Source: Sulfurovum sp. NBC37-1 (lineage in GTDB: Bacteria > Campylobacterota > Campylobacteria > Campylobacterales > Sulfurovaceae). From it: 64,000 nt of DNA. A model generated the notes under the pieces. The model made no database searches, was not told where the DNA came from, and was given only the letters and a program-made list of their open reading frames with translations. Positions 42,660 through 51,386 of the stretch are shown here, piece after piece. The translations under genes and the position numbers were made by a program. The stretch's first letter is position 1; the number at the start of each line of letters is the position of its first letter. The stretch is taken from the NCBI RefSeq assembly GCF_000010345.1, contig NC_009663.1, positions 1,674,001 to 1,738,000 on the forward strand, written 5' to 3'.

Positions 42660-44585
42660 CTAAAGGTAGATCCCTCCATATACCGCACACTCCTTGCCAA
42701 TAGGATAATTCACAGGGAAAAGCAGATTCCTTGTTCCCATATGTCTCTGTATTCTAGCATAGAGAGCTTGATTGGCAAATGTTTCACCGGTCAGTGTCAC
42801 ATTTTTCGCCTTGGTCTTTTCAAGAAGCTGAGACACCACCTCGGCAATATAATCCCCGAACGATTCATATATACTGTAGCACATCAGTGTACTCTCCACG
42901 GTACCAAGCTGATAGCTCATGATACTGGCCAGAAAAGCATAATTGTCAAAACGGTTATTGTTCACACGGGTGTCTATCTGTATGCCGCCTTTACCCAAAA
43001 AGCTCAGTGCTTCAGCCGATATGCCTTCGAAGCTCTCTTCTTTGAGCCCAAGCATAATAGCGGTGACGGTAAAGATATCGACATCTCCATTTAGACTGTC
43101 CAGTCTTTCGCAGATCTTCGGGTAGGCTTTACGGTAATTGACGACCAGTCTGTCCGAACCTTCCCTCAGCGCGCTTATGTGTTCGAAAAGATGGTCCGCT
43201 TCAAATGGATTCGGTGGTACGGCATTGATCACTTCTTTCCTGTTGTAGTAAAGGAAGTAGAGCGAACTGTCAAAATGGATCCCTATGGCCTGTTCTCCCA
43301 GTACTCCATGCTCAGCCAGCACGGACATCATGGATCCTTTCCACTGGGGAAAGGGTTTTTCATTCCGATGTCCGCTCTCGAACTTCTCCCCTTCCAGCAC
43401 ATTCAGTCTTGCAGTCCGTATCGAATCGAACCGTTCCATGGCATCGATAAGCATAACCTCATCCATCCGGACGGCAGCCAGATCATGTGCGACAGATACG
43501 ACATCACGTATTTCCTCGACAACCGAAGGGAATACCGCTCTCTCACCGGAGATATAGAATTTCATATCCTGATTGACGAAAAGTTTCGAATCTCTCTGCG
43601 GTTCTATGGGGATATCGAAGTCAACAAGGAAATCCGCCGCTTCATCCTCCTCGCATTCGACATACGAGACATAGGTCATCCCGTGATTGATCAGTTCCCG
43701 TGCCAAAAGCATGGTCATCCCATCATCAGGATATTTGACCAATACCGTTGAACCATAGAGCGCCTTCAATACATCACTCTTGGTAGAGACACGTAGGAGA
43801 GGACGCTCTATGCTCATGAGTGCATTGAACTCCTGCGTAACCATCATCAAGTGTTCATTGAGTCCCTTGGCGTCAGCCATCAGAAGGACACTCCCCTCCA
43901 ATGGTGTCCCACCGGAAGGAAAGTAGAATTTCCGGTATCCGTTGGCAGTCTTCATCAAAACACTCTTGCCTTTTTTAATAGCAGCGGCACTCACCTCAAA
44001 AAGTTTTCGGTAACTTCCCTTGTCATTGGCATAACGCTCGGATTTTCCATCATTCATCTTTAGCGAGATCCCACAGTCCACACAGGAAATCAGGGGATAA
44101 TCCTTACGCAAAGGATTGTTCTTCATCTCTTGATGGCAGGCATCACAAGGCACAAGGAACTTCATGGTACTGTTAGCTCTTTTATAAGGGTATGCTGTCA
44201 TAAAAGGATGCTGTGAAGCACAGGAATTGCAGGAAGTAAATGGATAGTAGTAGCGCCTGCTGCTGACATCAAACATCTCTTTTTGACAGCTTGGACATAA
44301 AGAAATATTCAGGGGCATACTGATTTTTTTGATCTTGGTGACCTCTGGTTTCTTTTCAGAAAAATAATGCCGACTCTTACCAAGAAAAATAGATGCAGGC
44401 AGAGTGTCGTTCAGCCCAAGCAGGAATGGCTCTATCTTCTCATCCTCTTTATTGAAAATGATCGAAATATGTTTTTTTGATTGTATCACTTCATTATTGA
44501 TACCAAATGCATTGCTGTAAACTGCGATAAGATCAGAAATATAGGTTTTGTTCGAGGCGAATTCCATCTCGAAGATAAAATACAT
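42660..44585 (-). CDS. hydE: HydE, degenerate HypF-like protein
   Basis: Position and character match hydE of the Wolinella/Helicobacter hydABCDE clusters. The protein (641 aa from the ATG at 44585, which has AAGGA upstream) keeps HypF-type zinc fingers (CPSCQKEM/CNSCA and CDACHQEM/CVDCG). It lacks the acylphosphatase domain, and the YrdC- and Kae1-like parts are much diverged. An in-frame ATG at 44720 would overlap hydD by 113 bp and is unlikely. Its biochemical role is not known to me; in Helicobacter it is reported as needed for hydrogenase activity. Confidence 0.75.
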   Translation of the reverse strand: MYFIFEMEFASNKTYISDLIAVYSNAFGINNEVIQSKKHISIIFNKEDEKIEPFLLGLNDTLPASIFLGKSRHYFSEKKPEVTKIKKISMPLNISLCPSCQKEMFDVSSRRYYYPFTSCNSCASQHPFMTAYPYKRANSTMKFLVPCDACHQEMKNNPLRKDYPLISCVDCGISLKMNDGKSERYANDKGSYRKLFEVSAAAIKKGKSVLMKTANGYRKFYFPSGGTPLEGSVLLMADAKGLNEHLMMVTQEFNALMSIERPLLRVSTKSDVLKALYGSTVLVKYPDDGMTMLLARELINHGMTYVSYVECEEDEAADFLVDFDIPIEPQRDSKLFVNQDMKFYISGERAVFPSVVEEIRDVVSVAHDLAAVRMDEVMLIDAMERFDSIRTARLNVLEGEKFESGHRNEKPFPQWKGSMMSVLAEHGVLGEQAIGIHFDSSLYFLYYNRKEVINAVPPNPFEADHLFEHISALREGSDRLVVNYRKAYPKICERLDSLNGDVDIFTVTAIMLGLKEESFEGISAEALSFLGKGGIQIDTRVNNNRFDNYAFLASIMSYQLGTVESTLMCYSIYESFGDYIAEVVSQLLEKTKAKNVTLTGETFANQALYARIQRHMGTRNLLFPVNYPIGKECAVYGGIYL

Positions 44586-44607
44586 GGATATCCTTGGTAG
44601 AATTGGA

Positions 44608-45180
44608 TTAAAATGGTTTGGGTGCAATCGGATTGGCATAGTCGTCGATGATCGTTTCAAAAGAAATCTCGTTCTTTTCTTTCTTCTGCAACACGATACC
44701 CGATCTTTCCAATTCTTCAAGCGTAGCTTCTACAAGCTTTGGCATATGTTTCAGCACAGAAGGTGTCAGACCATTACGTACATCTATGATGTCTTCCGGA
44801 ATCATCGTAATGAGCTGTACTTCTCCCATATCTTCATGAAAAGAGCAGATCTCAAGCATCATCGTGATCTCGACTTCATTGGCTGTTTGGCGCGTAGCAC
44901 CCTGTGCCATCACCTCATCGGCCGATTCACTGTGGATTGTTCCGACCTCACCGTTTTTGGAACCGGTTCCCACTATGATGATCTTATCATATTCCTGATA
45001 GTAGGTCATCAGAGTAAAGCCGAGCGTTCCGCCCTCGATCACAGTCAGGTTTTCCGGCAGGTAATAGTTCTCTTCGATATACTTGACAAGATAGGCACCA
45101 AGTCCTTCATCGTGGAACATGATGTTCCCGATGCCTATCAATGCTACTTTATGATGTGACAAGCTGTTATTCCGGTACAA
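44608..45180 (-). CDS. hydD: Hydrogenase maturation protease HydD
   Basis: HyaD/HoxM-family endopeptidase. VALIGIGNIMFHDEGLGAYL carries the nickel-sensing acidic residue (DEG) and MTYYQEYDKIIIVGTGS the second region. It removes the C-terminal tail of HydB (VVDTKGKELAVYKVDPTCAF). The first start available is TTG at 45180, with another TTG at 45162; both give a conventional N-terminus. It follows hydC by 9 bp. Confidence 0.9.
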   Translation of the reverse strand: MYRNNSLSHHKVALIGIGNIMFHDEGLGAYLVKYIEENYYLPENLTVIEGGTLGFTLMTYYQEYDKIIIVGTGSKNGEVGTIHSESADEVMAQGATRQTANEVEITMMLEICSFHEDMGEVQLITMIPEDIIDVRNGLTPSVLKHMPKLVEATLEELERSGIVLQKKEKNEISFETIIDDYANPIAPKPF

Positions 45181-45189
45181 TAAAGAGGA

Positions 45190-45927
45190 TTACCCCTCTT
45201 TATCTTCCTTGACAAACTTTGTTCCGCCAACCACTATCGCAATGTCACTCTCTTTCCAGAAGATCGTTCTCCAGACCTGATAATAAATATGAAAGGCCAC
45301 CCAGGTAATAATCAGCCACATGGAAAGATGATGCACAATACGTACATCCATCAGTGTAGGCATCGCACCGCCTCCAAGCAGCCATGCACTTGCAGGGATC
45401 GTCCAGTCCGTTGCCCAGTGCAACATGGCAGGCCACCACTTTCCAATACTGCTCAAGCCAGATTCAAGACCGTGTACATAAAGTTGCAGTCCGGTCAGAA
45501 GCATCCAAAGCAAGAGCACATGGAAGATAAAGAAAAATACCGCATTGAAACTGTCTGAGTGACTTGATTCAAAATTCTTTCTCCGGTTGAGCGTCAACAG
45601 GTTGATCAACACTTCGAAGAACTCTTTAATATTCGCTCCTGTCGGTATGATCTTCTTGTATGGTTTTTCAAACCTTGAGAAGAAATAGAGATATGCGATG
45701 ACAATACTACTTACATCAAATATAATGGCTACCATAAAATGAACCCATCTGTTCCACGCCATCACATATTTGTCTACGGCAGGGTCCGCTATGAAGGTCT
45801 GATAGTACGGATGCCCGATATAGAGGCCCGTGATAACGGCAGCCACCATACAAATGGCGACGACCCAGTGATTAAGCCTCATGAAAACTGTCATCCGTTT
45901 GACTTGTTTATATCCAGGTTTTGACAT
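45190..45927 (-). CDS. hydC: Hydrogenase cytochrome b subunit HydC
   Basis: Diheme membrane anchor that passes electrons from HydAB to menaquinone. From the ATG at 45927 (AAGGAGG 5 nt upstream) it has 245 residues and four to five helices. Candidate heme His residues are in RLNHWVVAICMVAA, RWVHFMVAIIFDVSS, FFIFHVLLLW and VHHLSMWLIITWVAFHIYYQ. Longer reading from 46056 would overlap hydB by 119 bp and has no family support. Confidence 0.93.
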   Translation of the reverse strand: MSKPGYKQVKRMTVFMRLNHWVVAICMVAAVITGLYIGHPYYQTFIADPAVDKYVMAWNRWVHFMVAIIFDVSSIVIAYLYFFSRFEKPYKKIIPTGANIKEFFEVLINLLTLNRRKNFESSHSDSFNAVFFFIFHVLLLWMLLTGLQLYVHGLESGLSSIGKWWPAMLHWATDWTIPASAWLLGGGAMPTLMDVRIVHHLSMWLIITWVAFHIYYQVWRTIFWKESDIAIVVGGTKFVKEDKEG

Positions 45928-45937
45928 ATTGTCCTCC

Positions 45938-47812
45938 TTAGAATGCACAGGTAGGATCAACTTTGTAGACAGCCAATTCCTTACCTTTTGTATCGACCAC
46001 ATGCACCGCACAGGCGATACATGGGTCGAAACTGTGGATCGTCCGTATGATCTCAAGCGGCTCTTCAGGATTGGCGACCTTCGTTCCGATCAGACTTCCT
46101 TCATAGGCACCGATCTCCCCTTTCGGTCCTCTTGGACCGGCATTCCAGGTAGACGGAACCACAGCTTGATAATTCTCGACTTTTCCGTTCTTTACCTTCA
46201 CCCAATGCCCCAATGATCCTCTCGGTGCTTCTGCAAGGCCCATTCCTTTGGTATCCACACTGACTTTGTCAAAATCGAACTCGGTCCAGGTAGACAGATC
46301 ACCAGAGGCAGCGTTCTTGGCCAACTCATCAACCCATTCCATCATTACATCACCCATGAGTTCGGTCTCGATGGCCCTTGCAGCTGTTCTTCCCACTGTC
46401 GAGAAGAGTACTGTCACAGGGAGATTTGCTCTCTTAAGGAAGTTCCCAACATATTTTGTAATTCGTTTATCCCCTTTGACATAGCCAATAACCATTCGGG
46501 CCAATGGTCCTACTTCCACTTTCTTGCCGTCGTACAGTGGTGACTTGATCCAGGAATATTTTTCTTCTGTTTTAAGGTACGAATAACCGTCCGCTTTCTT
46601 CTCAAGACCTGTATATTTAGGGATCGTTGTTCCTTCATATGGATGTTCGGGTGCCCCAGTACCCTCATACCATGAGTGTGTCACATCTTCCGTGATCTTG
46701 TTGGGATCTACATCCAATGCTTTACTGATATCTCCGTCAAGTACCAATCCTGAAGGGAAAAGCATCTCTGAATTGTAAAAACCTGTATCATCCAGTCTGA
46801 AATCACCATAGCTCATATAGGAGAGTATCCCTCCACCGGTTCCCCCGACTCCTTTGAGTGTTGCATCTTTATCTGTTGCTTCATCGGCATACATCGTTCC
46901 AGCCATATAGATATCAGGAAGGTATGCACCCTTTATAAATTCATTTGATTCCTGTAGGAGCTGTTTGAATAGAGCTATCCTTGCCGGATTCTTAATATCC
47001 TGAACACAGGTCACGCCACCAACTACAATACTTTGCGGATGCGGGTTCTTTCCGCCGAATATCGCCTGCATTTTTGCCATGTCCCTCTGGATATCCAGTG
47101 CTTTAAGGTAGTGTGCCACACCAATGAGGTTCTGTTCAGGTGTCAGCTTGTAGTGCGGATTGCCCCAGTACCCGTTTCCAAAGATACCCAAACGCCCTTC
47201 TTTGACAAACTTGACGATACGGTCCTGAACTGCTTTGAAATCTGCAGCACCGGAAATAGACGGTTTATGCCCTGCAACATCTGCCCATTTTTGTGCCTCA
47301 GCTGCCGTAGCTGTCGGGTTTGCTTTTGTTGCAGAGACGACATCGACAAAGTCAAGCGCATGCAGATGGTAGAAGTGTACCAGGTGGTCATGCACGTAGA
47401 GTGCACCCTGAATGAGATTTCTTACAAGTCTTGCATTTTTGGGAATCGTGATCTTGAATGCATCTTCGACAGCTTCTATACTTCTCTGGTAGTGTGTACC
47501 CGTACAGACACCGCAGATACGCATCGCCATCAGACCACAGTCACGAGGGTCACGTCCTTTTAGGATCGTCTCGATCCCTCTGAACATCGTCGAGGAACTC
47601 CATGCATCCACGATTTTGTTGTTCTCATCGATGATCGCTTCGATTCTGAGGTGACCTTCGATCCTGGTAATAGGATCTACGATAATATGTTTCTTGCCGA
47701 CTTTCGGTGCTGCCTCCGCTGCAGGGGCTTTTGTCTCTTCTGTTTTAGGAGCCGCACTCTCTGCCGCTGCTGCTGTTTCTTCTGTTACTGTTGTTGTATT
47801 ATTCTCTGGCAT
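45938..47812 (-). CDS. hydB: Uptake hydrogenase large subunit HydB
   Basis: The 624-residue catalytic subunit of the periplasmic hydrogenase. The core starts HIIVDPITRIEGHLRIEAII at residue 42; nickel sites are RICGVCTGTHY and DPCIACAVH. The tail after His is 20 residues. Residues 1-40 are a low-complexity Ala/Glu/Thr-rich extension (AAAAESAAPKTEETKAPAAE) absent from the cytoplasmic paralogue. The ATG overlaps the hydA stop by 1 bp. It would be exported bound to Tat-directed HydA. Confidence 0.97.
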   Translation of the reverse strand: MPENNTTTVTEETAAAAESAAPKTEETKAPAAEAAPKVGKKHIIVDPITRIEGHLRIEAIIDENNKIVDAWSSSTMFRGIETILKGRDPRDCGLMAMRICGVCTGTHYQRSIEAVEDAFKITIPKNARLVRNLIQGALYVHDHLVHFYHLHALDFVDVVSATKANPTATAAEAQKWADVAGHKPSISGAADFKAVQDRIVKFVKEGRLGIFGNGYWGNPHYKLTPEQNLIGVAHYLKALDIQRDMAKMQAIFGGKNPHPQSIVVGGVTCVQDIKNPARIALFKQLLQESNEFIKGAYLPDIYMAGTMYADEATDKDATLKGVGGTGGGILSYMSYGDFRLDDTGFYNSEMLFPSGLVLDGDISKALDVDPNKITEDVTHSWYEGTGAPEHPYEGTTIPKYTGLEKKADGYSYLKTEEKYSWIKSPLYDGKKVEVGPLARMVIGYVKGDKRITKYVGNFLKRANLPVTVLFSTVGRTAARAIETELMGDVMMEWVDELAKNAASGDLSTWTEFDFDKVSVDTKGMGLAEAPRGSLGHWVKVKNGKVENYQAVVPSTWNAGPRGPKGEIGAYEGSLIGTKVANPEEPLEIIRTIHSFDPCIACAVHVVDTKGKELAVYKVDPTCAF

Positions 47813-49050
47813 TATGCTTCCTCCTCGTTACTTTTTTTACCTGCTACCGCACTTGCTGCCGCATGAATGGCAATACCGATACCTGCCGCTGTCAGCAACC
47901 CGAGCCCGAACTCATCGACAGTTTTTTCCACACCGCCTGTCGGTGCTTTGATATTGGCATTTGCCATCGGTCTTTCATAGGCGTATTTGTCCCAAAAGTC
48001 AGGTTCAGAACAACCGATACATCCACGTCCTACGCCCACCGGCCAGTTCACCGCTTCATTATAACGGATAATCGAACAGTTGTTGAAGGTCATCGGTCCC
48101 TTACATCCAACCTTGTAGAGACAGAAGTTGTTCTTCGCCCCTTCATCGCCCCACTCTTCGACATATTCACCCGCATCAAAATGTGCACGTCTCTCACAGT
48201 TGTCATGGATACGGTATCCGAATGCAAATTTCGGTCTCAGTAGAGAATCAAGTTCCGGTATGGAACCGGTCAATACATAGTGAAGGATTACTCCTACCAT
48301 ATTGGATGGGTTCGCAGGACAAGCAGGAATGTTAATAATCGGCTTGCCTTTAACCACATCCATAACCCCCACTGCATCAGTAGGATTTGGTGCTGCTGCC
48401 GGGATTCCACCGAAGGTTGCGCAGGAACCTACTGCCACAAGTGCTGCTGCATCTTTAGCCAAACGTTGTAAATGATCGTGGAATGTCTCGGCATGTGCAC
48501 CCAGAGTCCCATATTGACCATTCATTCCCATAGGAATCGCACCTTCTACAAAAAGAAGATATTTCCCTTTGAAATGTTCAACTGCATCTTCAAGTTGCTT
48601 TTCTGCCTGATGTCCGGCGGCTGCCATCAACGTTTCATTGAATTCAAGAGAAATAATGTCCAGAATAATATCGTCTATCTTGGGTCCGTCACTTCGAATG
48701 AGCGCTTCGGTATTGCCTGCGCAGTCAGACAGTTCGATCCAGATGACAGGCAGTCTGTTCATCATGACTGCCGCTTCGGCAACCAGTGGCGTAAAAGAAG
48801 CAGGAAGCATGAGCATCGCAGTCGTAGCCGATGCCCACTTGAGGAAATCTCTTCTCTCGAGCCCTTCTTCCTCGATACTTTGCATGAAGTCCATCCGATT
48901 GTTGAGCGGTTTGAGTTTTTTCAACTCATCCAGTCTCGCCCGGCATCGGTCATACAACTCATTATAGTAGGCATCGCCCCTGTTGGTCTCTACCTTCGCA
49001 CTTTGTGCCGTAAAAAGTTTCTTTACAGACTCTTGCTTGTCTATGCTCAT
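47812..49050 (-). CDS. hydA: Uptake hydrogenase small subunit HydA
   Basis: The 412-residue iron-sulfur subunit. A 65-residue N-terminal region precedes the Tat motif ERRDFLKWASATTAMLM (RR at 66-67), then RLPVIWIELSDCAGNTEALI. Cluster ligands in VGSCATFGG, CPANPSNM, IHDNCERRAHF and GCIGCSE are conventional, except that the second proximal Cys is Asn113. A C-terminal membrane helix (LGLLTAAGIGIAIHAAASAV) contacts HydC. First gene of the hydABCDE-hypF cluster; promoter with dyad at 49070. Confidence 0.96.
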   Translation of the reverse strand: MSIDKQESVKKLFTAQSAKVETNRGDAYYNELYDRCRARLDELKKLKPLNNRMDFMQSIEEEGLERRDFLKWASATTAMLMLPASFTPLVAEAAVMMNRLPVIWIELSDCAGNTEALIRSDGPKIDDIILDIISLEFNETLMAAAGHQAEKQLEDAVEHFKGKYLLFVEGAIPMGMNGQYGTLGAHAETFHDHLQRLAKDAAALVAVGSCATFGGIPAAAPNPTDAVGVMDVVKGKPIINIPACPANPSNMVGVILHYVLTGSIPELDSLLRPKFAFGYRIHDNCERRAHFDAGEYVEEWGDEGAKNNFCLYKVGCKGPMTFNNCSIIRYNEAVNWPVGVGRGCIGCSEPDFWDKYAYERPMANANIKAPTGGVEKTVDEFGLGLLTAAGIGIAIHAAASAVAGKKSNEEEA

Positions 49051-49069
49051 ACTCCACTCCTTTTGTAAA

Positions 49070-49087
49070 AATGAATACCTATTCAGT
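49070..49087 (-). promoter_or_regulatory. Operator-like dyad of the hydABCDE promoter
   Basis: ACTGAATAGGTATTCATT on the minus strand: TGAAT-N4-ATTCA, directly after TAGAAT (49088-49093). The arrangement is the same as at 33358-33381. Confidence 0.6.
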
Positions 49088-49093
49088 ATTCTA
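49088..49093 (-). promoter_or_regulatory. -10 box of the hydABCDE promoter
   Basis: TAGAAT on the minus strand, 38-43 bp before the hydA ATG, which has AAAGGAGTGGAG as ribosome-binding site. No convincing -35 is seen, which fits a promoter needing an activator or a relaxed Campylobacterota -35. Confidence 0.45.
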
Positions 49094-49185
49094 GGAAAAA
49101 TAAACTTAAACTGTATTGATTAATGATTCATTTTGATGAAAAAATATTTTAATTTATTTGTTGTTATAATAATTATTCATTGGAT

Positions 49186-50487
49186 TTATTGTGCAGTACA
49201 AACAGAGCAGACATCAAAAGTTCTGAAGATAAAGTCCGCCTCTTCCATACTTTGGCTGCCTACCATCGCTTTAACAGCGATCCCTTTCTCTTTTTCGTCT
49301 CCATGACTGAGGTTCCACTGTGTCGGGGTAATGATTTCATAATTGGCGATCTTTCCGTTACTTACTGTTGTACGGTGTATCAGAGAGCCTCTGGCTGCCT
49401 CCACTGTACCTGTTCCTTCAAATTCATACAGTTTCAACGTATCACTTAGGGTACAGGAGGGTTCATCTACTCTGATACTTTTCAGCATCTCTCTGTTCTT
49501 TTCAAGAAGTTGTGCCACTTCGTGTATACGTGCGAAAACACGTGTCATCATAGAATCTTTGTAACGTTTGTGCAGATTTTTGACGATGGGTTCTTTTGAG
49601 ACCATACCACGGGCGAGGGGACCCACCTCATACATCCTGTTTTTGTAGCTGACCGCTTTTGCCATGCTTCCTTTCTGCTCACTCTCCACAACATATTTTG
49701 TATCGACTTTCGATACGGAGGTGGCAATAGACTTTCCTGCCGGAGAAAGCGGAGAGTCGGCAAAAACAATAAAGCGGTCATAACTCTGCCCCTTTTTGGC
49801 CATACCGTTACTACCAAGAAGATGCAACAGTTTTCCGAAATCTCCCTCTATATGATGAAGTGAAGAGACCGATTCTATAGAGAGATAGGCTTCAAGTGTA
49901 CACCCCGTCAGCATCTGCTCGAAAAAACGTACACACTCCTCCAGAAGGCTTTGTGCCTGTATGATGTCAAGCTGCGTGGGGTCACATGTCACTCCGCCGG
50001 GGACAGCATAACTCGAATGCGGCCACTGCCCTGCAAAGATCGCCAGCGCTTTGGTAATGGTCGTTGAAAAATAACTTGCCTTCACTGCATAGTTCTCAGA
50101 TGATTCTATCTTGAGATAGCGTTCAAGATTGGGGAAAATGGTCATGTACATCCATTTGATATGGTTCTGCAGCAGTTCGCAGGAGAGTGTGAATTCACGT
50201 ATGGCTTTAGCCTTTGGACTCAATACCACTTCCCAGCCAGCACTTGCATAGCCGTTTTCAAGAGCTCTGACTGCTGCGATGAGATGTGCATGGTTGCAGA
50301 TACCGCATACCCGAGGAGTGATTACCAATGCATCCCTAGGGTCTTTGCCCACCAGTATCTCCTCGATCCCCCGGTAAAAACCAAAATTGATTCTGACATC
50401 CTCTATACTTCCATTGGCAAAAGTATAGTCCAGCTCCGCTTCACCCTCTATCTTTTCGATGAGCTTTCTGATCACCGTCCTTTTCAT
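49186..50487 (-). CDS. Soluble, sensor-like NiFe hydrogenase large subunit
   Basis: A 433-residue group 2-type large subunit, about 120 residues shorter than HydB. Nickel motifs are RVCGICNHAH near residue 59 and DVCSVCTAQ at the very C-terminus, with no tail. Regulatory hydrogenases (HupV/HoxC) also need no tail cleavage, which is the main reason for the sensor assignment. The last residue being Gln rather than His is odd. It forms an operon with its small subunit and a TetR regulator; each junction is an ATGA overlap. Confidence 0.82.
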   Translation of the reverse strand: MKRTVIRKLIEKIEGEAELDYTFANGSIEDVRINFGFYRGIEEILVGKDPRDALVITPRVCGICNHAHLIAAVRALENGYASAGWEVVLSPKAKAIREFTLSCELLQNHIKWMYMTIFPNLERYLKIESSENYAVKASYFSTTITKALAIFAGQWPHSSYAVPGGVTCDPTQLDIIQAQSLLEECVRFFEQMLTGCTLEAYLSIESVSSLHHIEGDFGKLLHLLGSNGMAKKGQSYDRFIVFADSPLSPAGKSIATSVSKVDTKYVVESEQKGSMAKAVSYKNRMYEVGPLARGMVSKEPIVKNLHKRYKDSMMTRVFARIHEVAQLLEKNREMLKSIRVDEPSCTLSDTLKLYEFEGTGTVEAARGSLIHRTTVSNGKIANYEIITPTQWNLSHGDEKEKGIAVKAMVGSQSMEEADFIFRTFDVCSVCTAQ

Positions 50488-51386
50488 TTGTCATACTCCA
50501 TCAGACGTTCGGTAAACCGTTTGATCTTGAAACTTTTCACCACACCTGTCAACGTAAGGTAGGCACGTCTCGGGATCCCAAGCGGCATCGTTGCCGGGAT
50601 ACCCATATGGGTCTTTGTCCTGTAAAGTCCGGCTTGGGGAAAACCCGGTTCTGTACAGCCGAAACATGGTGTACCCACACGTGTCTTTGATGAAGTATCG
50701 TTCCAGAGTATTTTGTTGCAGCTACCTCTGGTGTAGGGTCCCTGGCATCCCTGTTCATAAAAGAGACATCCCTCTTTCACTCCAAACTGTTTTGCATCGA
50801 TTTTCCACTCGAAATATTCATTCCTTGTACATCCCGTATGCACCGTATAGCCATAAAGCTCCACCGGACGGTGCAGAGTATCAAGCGGTACCTTATTGCC
50901 GCTAGCGATCATCAGAAGAAGATAGGAGAGCCATCGGGGGTGGATGGGACATCCCGGAAGTGAGATGAGTTTGGAAGCATAGCTTTCATACCGCGGGGTC
51001 TTCTCTTCTCCGTCAAAACAGAAACCCGATATCTCTTCGGGATCATTCTCTTTGAATATCCCTCCGAAAGTCGCGCAGGTACCTGCCGAAATAATATACT
51101 TGGCCTTGTCTGCATATTTTTTCAGTACAGAAGAGACCTCTACGCCGCTTTTTAAAAAGCCCTCTTCCTTGAATGCACCCTCGACAATAAGCAGGTCACA
51201 GGGAACTTCACCCTTGATGACATTCTCCAGGGTGTATGCACTTTCAAGTACCGGATGATGGACAAGTTCGAAGTGCGAAAGTATGGAAAAAAGTTCAGGA
51301 TGATTCAGGAAAGAGTGTGTATTGCCGTTACAGGTAATTGACTGAAGCCAAAGCAGTTTAGGCTTGTTTCGGCTTTGCAAGATCAT
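50484..51386 (-). CDS. Soluble, sensor-like NiFe hydrogenase small subunit
   Basis: A 300-residue iron-sulfur subunit with no Tat signal or membrane anchor, so cytoplasmic. It starts KPKLLWLQSITCNGNTHSFL, of the HupS/HupU type. Cluster ligands are in SAGTCATFGG, LPGCPIHP, VHTGCTRNEYF, GCLFYEQGCQGPY and GTPCFGCTEPGF. The second proximal Cys is Asn22. Group 2a (cyanobacterial uptake) and 2b (sensor) types are both possible. Confidence 0.85.
   Translation of the reverse strand: MILQSRNKPKLLWLQSITCNGNTHSFLNHPELFSILSHFELVHHPVLESAYTLENVIKGEVPCDLLIVEGAFKEEGFLKSGVEVSSVLKKYADKAKYIISAGTCATFGGIFKENDPEEISGFCFDGEEKTPRYESYASKLISLPGCPIHPRWLSYLLLMIASGNKVPLDTLHRPVELYGYTVHTGCTRNEYFEWKIDAKQFGVKEGCLFYEQGCQGPYTRGSCNKILWNDTSSKTRVGTPCFGCTEPGFPQAGLYRTKTHMGIPATMPLGIPRRAYLTLTGVVKSFKIKRFTERLMEYDK

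Noticed and set aside
44586-44720. Longer N-terminus of HydE
   Set aside because: It would overlap hydD by 113 bp and has basic, non-family sequence; AAGGA before 44585 supports the shorter form.
45928-46056. Longer N-terminus of HydC
   Set aside because: The extra 43 residues lie in the 3' end of hydB in another frame, are not hydrophobic, and an AAGGAGG precedes the ATG at 45927.
49166-49182. Third dyad-like sequence ATAATAATTATTCA resembling the hyp/hyd operator
   Set aside because: Only one arm fits (TGAAT), and no gene starts there; the tract is simply AT-rich.
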